From CALAEC01 sp050692915 (lineage in GTDB: Bacteria > Actinomycetota > UBA4738 > CALAEC01): 9,226 nt of DNA. The notes beneath the pieces were generated by a model. That model saw only the letters and a program-made list of their open reading frames with translations, had not been told where the DNA came from and did not search any database. The stretch spans positions 1 through 9,226 of the forward strand of contig JBOGVU010000095.1 of assembly GCA_050692915.1 (NCBI GenBank), in the 5' to 3' direction. Below are positions 5,976 to 9,226 of this stretch, in pieces; within the stretch, counting starts at the first letter, position 1, and every line of letters starts with the position of its first letter. The position numbers and the translations under genes were made by a program.

Positions 5976-7313
5976 GTGATCGAGACCCTGGTGCTCGTCG
6001 ACGGCGAGCACTACCCACCGACCACCCGATGGGCCCTTCAGACGGCCAGAGCCGAGGGCCTCGACGTGGTGGCCTGCCTGTTCGTGGGCGGGACGGAGAA
6101 GGTCGCCCCCGGCGAGCTCCCCGACCTCGGCCCCGTGCCGGTCGAGGCGGCCGGACCGGACCTGGTGGGCTCGGTGCGTGACGCGATCCGGCGGCACGGG
6201 CCGGAGGCGGTGCTCGACCTGTCGGACGAGCCCGTCCTGGGCTATCGGGAGCGGGCCCTGGTGGCCTCCGCCGCACTGGCCGAGGGCGTGCGGTACATGG
6301 GCGCCGACTTCTCGCTGGTGCCTCCGATCGACGGGCCGCCCCTCGGCTCTCCCACCCTGGCGGTGATCGGGACCGGGAAGCGGACGGGGAAGACCGCCGT
6401 GGCCGGCGAGGCGGCCCGGACCGCCGCCCGGGCCGGCCTCTCCCCGGTCGTGGTGGCCATGGGTCGGGGAGGGCCCCCCGAGCCCCTGGTGGCGGAGGCC
6501 GGATCCGTGAGCCTGGAACGGCTCCTGACCCTCGTAATGGAGGGCCACCACGCTGCCAGCGACTACCTCGAGGACGCCCTCACCACCGGCGTGCCCACCG
6601 TGGGGGCCCGGCGGGCCGGGGGCGGCCTGGCCGGGAGGCCGTACGCCTCGAACGTTCGGGAGGCCGCCCGGCGGGCCGAAGAGCTCGACCCGGGCCTGGT
6701 GATCCTGGAGGGGAGCGGGGCCGCGGTGCCTCCGGTGCCCTGGGACGCGGGCGTCCTGGTGGCCCCGGCCGACCTGCCTGAGGAGTTCCTTCGGGGCTAC
6801 CTGGGCCCCTACCGGGTCTTGCTGTCCGACCTCGTAGTGTTTACAATAGGAGCTGGCCCGGACGTCGGGCCCCAGGAACTTTCCGTCCTTATATCCCACG
6901 TACGAGGGCTTCGTCCGGACGCACGGACGATCGTGGTCGATCTCTATCCCGTGCCTCTGGAGGAAGTCGGGGGGAAAAAGGTGTTCTTCGCGACTACCGC
7001 TCCGCTGGCCGCCGGGCCCCGCCTGGTGTCGTCCCTCGAGGAGACTCACGGCGCCTCCGTGGTGGGCATCACCCACCGTCTCGGGGATCGGGCCGGGCTG
7101 GCCGAGGACCTCGAAGCGGCGCCGCCGTTCGACGTGCTGGTCACCGAGCTGAAGGCGGCGGCCGTGGACGTGGCGGCCCGGGCTGCGCTGGACCGCGGGG
7201 CTGAGGTCGTGTTCGCCGACAACCGAGCCGTGACGATCGAGGGGGATCAGGACCTCTCGGAGCTGCTCCTGGAGACTGCGCAGCTGGCCGTTGAGAGGGC
7301 ACGCCACCGATGA
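5976..7313 (+). CDS. cpgS: Cyclic 2,3-diphosphoglycerate synthetase
   Basis: This 445-residue protein matches cyclic 2,3-diphosphoglycerate synthetase, which uses ATP to close 2,3-diphosphoglycerate into its cyclic form, known from methanogens such as Methanothermus fervidus (about 460 residues). Evidence is the opening Leu-Val-Leu-Val-Asp-Gly-Glu-His-Tyr-Pro-Pro, the P-loop-like GTGKRTGKT at residues 132-140, the following Thr-rich Ser/Gly segments, and a 2-phosphoglycerate kinase gene overlapping its end. The GTG start at 5976 is set by GGAGG at 5967-5971. No signal peptide or membrane helix is seen, so the enzyme is cytoplasmic. Residues about 285-345 (6830-7010) use codons rare elsewhere in the window (GTA, TTT, ACA, ATA, GGA, CTT) and are visibly AT-richer. 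Synthesis of linear 2,3-diphosphoglycerate only, or a changed substrate, cannot be excluded from sequence. The gene symbol is the one I recall for the archaeal enzyme and is less certain than the function. Confidence 0.85.
   Translation: MIETLVLVDGEHYPPTTRWALQTARAEGLDVVACLFVGGTEKVAPGELPDLGPVPVEAAGPDLVGSVRDAIRRHGPEAVLDLSDEPVLGYRERALVASAALAEGVRYMGADFSLVPPIDGPPLGSPTLAVIGTGKRTGKTAVAGEAARTAARAGLSPVVVAMGRGGPPEPLVAEAGSVSLERLLTLVMEGHHAASDYLEDALTTGVPTVGARRAGGGLAGRPYASNVREAARRAEELDPGLVILEGSGAAVPPVPWDAGVLVAPADLPEEFLRGYLGPYRVLLSDLVVFTIGAGPDVGPQELSVLISHVRGLRPDARTIVVDLYPVPLEEVGGKKVFFATTAPLAAGPRLVSSLEETHGASVVGITHRLGDRAGLAEDLEAAPPFDVLVTELKAAAVDVAARAALDRGAEVVFADNRAVTIEGDQDLSELLLETAQLAVERARHR
6819..6847 (+). 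promoter_or_regulatory. Possible promoter inside the cyclic 2,3-diphosphoglycerate synthetase gene
   Basis: TTGCTG (6819-6824) and TACAAT (6842-6847) are separated by exactly 17 bp, matching the sigma-70-type consensus at three of six and five of six bases. It lies in an AT-rich island in otherwise GC-rich coding DNA. It could drive the downstream kinase, transaldolase and rho genes separately. A 6-bp stem (GGCCCG 6855-6860 with CGGGCC 6866-6871, loop GACGT) follows. Chance within coding sequence is the main alternative. Confidence 0.33.
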
Positions 7314-8278
7314 GACGAGGCAAGCGAAGCGCCCACATCATCATCTCGGACCGGGACCCCGGGCTCCCGTACTCGAAGGGGCTGATGGCGTCCCAGGTCA
7401 TGGTGAGCGGGCTGTCCCCGTACCGCTCCTACAAGGTGGCCGAGCGGATCGAGGACGAGCTGGTGGAACGGGGGGTTCGGTCCCTCACCACCGAGGAGCT
7501 CCAGGCCCTGGCCGTGCGGGTGATCGAGGACGAGGCCGGAGAGCGGTACGCCAGGAATTTCGTGCGGTGGCAGGGTGTTGCACGTCTTGACGTCCCCCTG
7601 GTGCTCCTGATCGGCGGGGCTACCGGGGTTGGGAAGTCAACCATCGCCACCCAGATCGCCGCCCGGCTGGGCGTGGTCCGGGTCATCCCCTCCGACTCGG
7701 TGCGGGAGGTCATGCGGGGCCTGTTCTCGAGGGAGCTCATGCCGACGCTGTACACCTCGTCCTTCGACGCGGACTCGGCGCTCCGGGAGCCGCCGGCCCG
7801 GGCCGCCGACCGGGTGATCGTGGGGTTCCGCGAGCAGACGGCGGCGGTGGCGGTGGGCCTGAGGGCGCTGATCGAACGATCCGCGATCGAGGGGACCAGC
7901 TCGATCATCGAGGGGGCGCACGTCGTGCCCGGCTTCCTCGACGTGGAGCGGTTCGCCGATCGTGTGCTGGCCGTCCCCGTCGTGGTGACGGTGGAGGAGG
8001 AGGAGGTGCACCGGAGCCACTTCCATGCCCGGTCCGCGGACTCCTCGGCTCGGCCGTTCGACAGGTACCTGAGCAACTTCGACAACATCAGACGAGTGCA
8101 GAAGTACATCAAGAGCCAGGCCCTGTCCCACGACTGGCCGGTGATCGCCTCGTACAGCCTGGACCAGACGATCGCCGCGATCATCGACCTCGTTGTTGAC
8201 CGGGCCACGGAACGGCTGGCCCAGGGGGACAAGCGGCCCGAGCCGGTGCTGGAGCTCGAAGGAGGGAAGACCCGATGA
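7310..8278 (+). CDS. pgk2: 2-phosphoglycerate kinase with N-terminal ATP-cone domain
   Basis: This 322-residue enzyme phosphorylates 2-phosphoglycerate with ATP to 2,3-diphosphoglycerate, the first step of the archaeal cyclic 2,3-diphosphoglycerate pathway. Residues about 8-90 look like an ATP-cone regulatory domain: Pro-Tyr-Ser-Lys-Gly near 19-23, Tyr-Lys-Val-Ala-Glu-Arg-Ile-Glu, and a closing Tyr-Ala-Arg-Asn-Phe-x-Arg-Trp. The kinase domain has a Walker A loop Gly103-Ala-Thr-Gly-Val-Gly-Lys109-Ser110-Thr, then Pro-Ser-Asp129-Ser-Val-Arg-Glu-Val-Met-Arg and Ile-Ile-Glu201-Gly-Ala-His204-Val-Val-Pro-Gly, patterns typical of archaeal 2-phosphoglycerate kinases of about 300 residues. The ATG overlaps the synthetase stop by 4 bp (ATGA), and the end overlaps the transaldolase start the same way, so expression of the three should be tightly coupled. 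The ATP-cone suggests allosteric control by nucleotides. Confidence 0.9.
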   Translation: MRRGKRSAHIIISDRDPGLPYSKGLMASQVMVSGLSPYRSYKVAERIEDELVERGVRSLTTEELQALAVRVIEDEAGERYARNFVRWQGVARLDVPLVLLIGGATGVGKSTIATQIAARLGVVRVIPSDSVREVMRGLFSRELMPTLYTSSFDADSALREPPARAADRVIVGFREQTAAVAVGLRALIERSAIEGTSSIIEGAHVVPGFLDVERFADRVLAVPVVVTVEEEEVHRSHFHARSADSSARPFDRYLSNFDNIRRVQKYIKSQALSHDWPVIASYSLDQTIAAIIDLVVDRATERLAQGDKRPEPVLELEGGKTR

Positions 8279-8940
8279 GGCTGTTCCTGGACACCGGGAA
8301 CATCGAGGAGATCCGGGAGATCAACCGGTGGGGCGTGCTGTCGGGGGTAACCACGAACCCGACGCTGATCTTCAAGGAAGGGATGGATCCCGAGCAGGTT
8401 TGGAAGGAGATCCTGGCCGAGGTCGACGGCGATGTCTCCCTGGAGACCACCGAGCCCGAGGCCGCGGCCATGTACGAGGAGGGGAAGCGCCTGGCGACGT
8501 TCGCGGACAACGCCGTGGTCAAGGTCCCGATGACCCCCGCGGGGCTGGAGGCCGGGAGACGGCTCGCCGACGACGGGGTCCGGATCAATGTGACCCTGGT
8601 GTTCTCGCCGGCCCAGGCCATCCTGGCCGCGGAGATCGGCGCCTACATCGTGTCGCCGTTCCTCGGCAGGATCGATGACGCCGCGGCGGACGGGATGCAC
8701 GCCCTGCGGCAGATCTGCGAGATCTACGACGTCCAGGGCTACCAGACCCAGGTGCTGGCAGCGTCCCTCCGGCACCCCATGCACGTGGTCGAGTCGGCCC
8801 TGTGCGGGGCCGACATCGCCACGATGCCGTACGACGTGTTCACCAAGCTCGTGAGGCACCCCCTCACCGACGCCGGGGTGGAGAAGTTCACCTCGGACTG
8901 GCGTGAGCTGAGGCGCACGCTGGGCAAGGAAGGAGAGTAA
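8275..8940 (+). CDS. tal: Small (MipB/TalC-type) transaldolase
   Basis: This 221-residue TIM-barrel enzyme moves a three-carbon dihydroxyacetone unit between sugar phosphates in the non-oxidative pentose phosphate pathway. Signature segments are Leu-Phe-Leu-Asp6-Thr, Gly24-Val-Thr-Thr-Asn28-Pro-Thr, the Schiff-base Lys83 in Val-Val-Lys-Val-Pro-Met-Thr, Asn-Val-Thr-Leu-Val-Phe-Ser, and Ser-Pro-Phe129-Leu-Gly-Arg-Ile-Asp-Asp. The subfamily is often annotated fructose-6-phosphate aldolase. However, Glu57 (where the aldolase has Gln) and Phe129 (where the aldolase has its catalytic Tyr) match true transaldolases such as the Thermoplasma enzyme, as I recall that comparison. The ATG overlaps the kinase stop by 4 bp and has GGAGG at 8261-8265. 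Rho follows after 2 bp. Placement just before rho is common in Gram-positive bacteria. Confidence 0.92.
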   Translation: MRLFLDTGNIEEIREINRWGVLSGVTTNPTLIFKEGMDPEQVWKEILAEVDGDVSLETTEPEAAAMYEEGKRLATFADNAVVKVPMTPAGLEAGRRLADDGVRINVTLVFSPAQAILAAEIGAYIVSPFLGRIDDAAADGMHALRQICEIYDVQGYQTQVLAASLRHPMHVVESALCGADIATMPYDVFTKLVRHPLTDAGVEKFTSDWRELRRTLGKEGE

Positions 8941-8942
8941 CC

Positions 8943-9226
8943 GTGTCAACCACAGACAAATCGGTGCTCGAGCAGAAGGTCCTGCCCGAGCTCCAGCAGA
9001 TCGCCTCCTCCCTGGGCGTCCAGGGGTATCAGCGGCTGAAGAAGGCCGATCTGATCGACGCCATCGTCGACCGGGCCAACGGGGAGCGAGCCGAGGCCAA
9101 GGGCGCCGAGGCCACGGGCGAGGAGGCGGAGCGGAAGGCCGAGGCCCCCACCCCCGCTCGGGACGAGGCCCCGGCCCAGACGTCCCCGCGCGAACGGGGG
9201 CGCGACCGCGACCGGGGGCCCCGCAG
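8943..9226 (+). CDS. rho: Transcription termination factor Rho, N-terminal part (partial)
   Basis: The GTG at 8943 opens a frame of 94 full codons running off the right edge. A strong ribosome site AAGGAGAG at 8930-8937 overlaps the end of the transaldolase gene. Residues about 7-43 form a Rho N-terminal (Rho_N) helical domain: Val-Leu-Glu-Gln-Lys-Val-Leu-Pro-Glu-Leu, then Ala-Ser-Ser-Leu-Gly-Val, then Lys-Lys-Ala-Asp-Leu-Ile-Asp-Ala-Ile-Val. From about residue 46 the protein turns into a low-complexity Glu/Ala-rich and then Arg/Asp/Gly/Pro-rich region, as in the long N-terminal insert of actinobacterial Rho. The RNA-binding and ATPase domains lie outside the window, so the name rests on this domain, the insert and the transaldolase-rho gene order. 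Another Rho_N-containing protein is a weak alternative. Confidence 0.87.
   Translation, partial: MSTTDKSVLEQKVLPELQQIASSLGVQGYQRLKKADLIDAIVDRANGERAEAKGAEATGEEAERKAEAPTPARDEAPAQTSPRERGRDRDRGPR

Noticed and set aside
6969..6979. G6A5 run as a possible programmed frameshift site
   Set aside because: Codons read GGG GGG AAA AAG, which only partly fits a slippery heptamer, and the downstream frame already encodes the expected full-length synthetase.
7429..8949. 506-residue minus-strand open frame
   Set aside because: It is antisense to the kinase and transaldolase, both convincing genes, and has no recognisable domain.
1..9226. Mobile element, CRISPR array, tRNA or rRNA
   Set aside because: No transposase, terminal inverted repeats, spaced direct repeats outside coding regions, or RNA gene signature was seen; virtually all of the window is covered by protein-coding genes.

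Overview
The window is a strongly GC-rich bacterial fragment, roughly 70% G+C by eye. Genes are tightly packed, GTG starts are common, and third codon positions are almost always G or C. The gene content suggests a deep-branching member of Actinomycetota: a Rho protein with a long charged Arg/Glu-rich extension, a small transaldolase directly upstream of rho, and a Tat-exported methylamine-dehydrogenase-like light chain. I cannot name the genus. No RNA gene, insertion sequence, prophage or CRISPR array is visible.

Region 1 (1-1724, minus strand) is a compact operon: a membrane-anchored MauD-like thioredoxin, then a Tat-exported MauA-like (methylamine dehydrogenase light chain) protein, then a possible 25-residue single-helix ORF, then a multi-pass membrane protein that runs off the left edge. 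The MauA-like protein keeps the first tryptophan of the tryptophan tryptophylquinone (TTQ) cofactor, but by my hand alignment it carries Phe where the second should be.

Region 2 (1740-5127, plus strand) starts head-to-head with the mauD-like gene, only 15 bp separating the two start codons. It encodes a secreted, C-terminally anchored seven-repeat Kelch beta-propeller with Cys-Cys pairs in three blades, followed 13 bp later by a CopB-type (CPH motif) copper P-type ATPase with a His-rich N-terminus built from an 18-bp tandem DNA repeat. A MauB-type heavy chain is also a seven-bladed propeller, so a functional link between the divergent units is an attractive but unproven idea.

Region 3 (5159 to the right edge, plus strand) is a second compact operon: calcineurin-like metallophosphoesterase, cyclic 2,3-diphosphoglycerate synthetase, 2-phosphoglycerate kinase, transaldolase, and the N-terminus of Rho. 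The last four genes overlap by 4 bp or lie 2 bp apart. The kinase and synthetase are the two enzymes that methanogenic archaea use to make the thermoprotectant and phosphate store cyclic 2,3-diphosphoglycerate (cDPG). Together in a bacterial operon they predict that this organism makes 2,3-DPG or cDPG, and the upstream phosphoesterase is a candidate for its turnover. This is the most notable system in the window.
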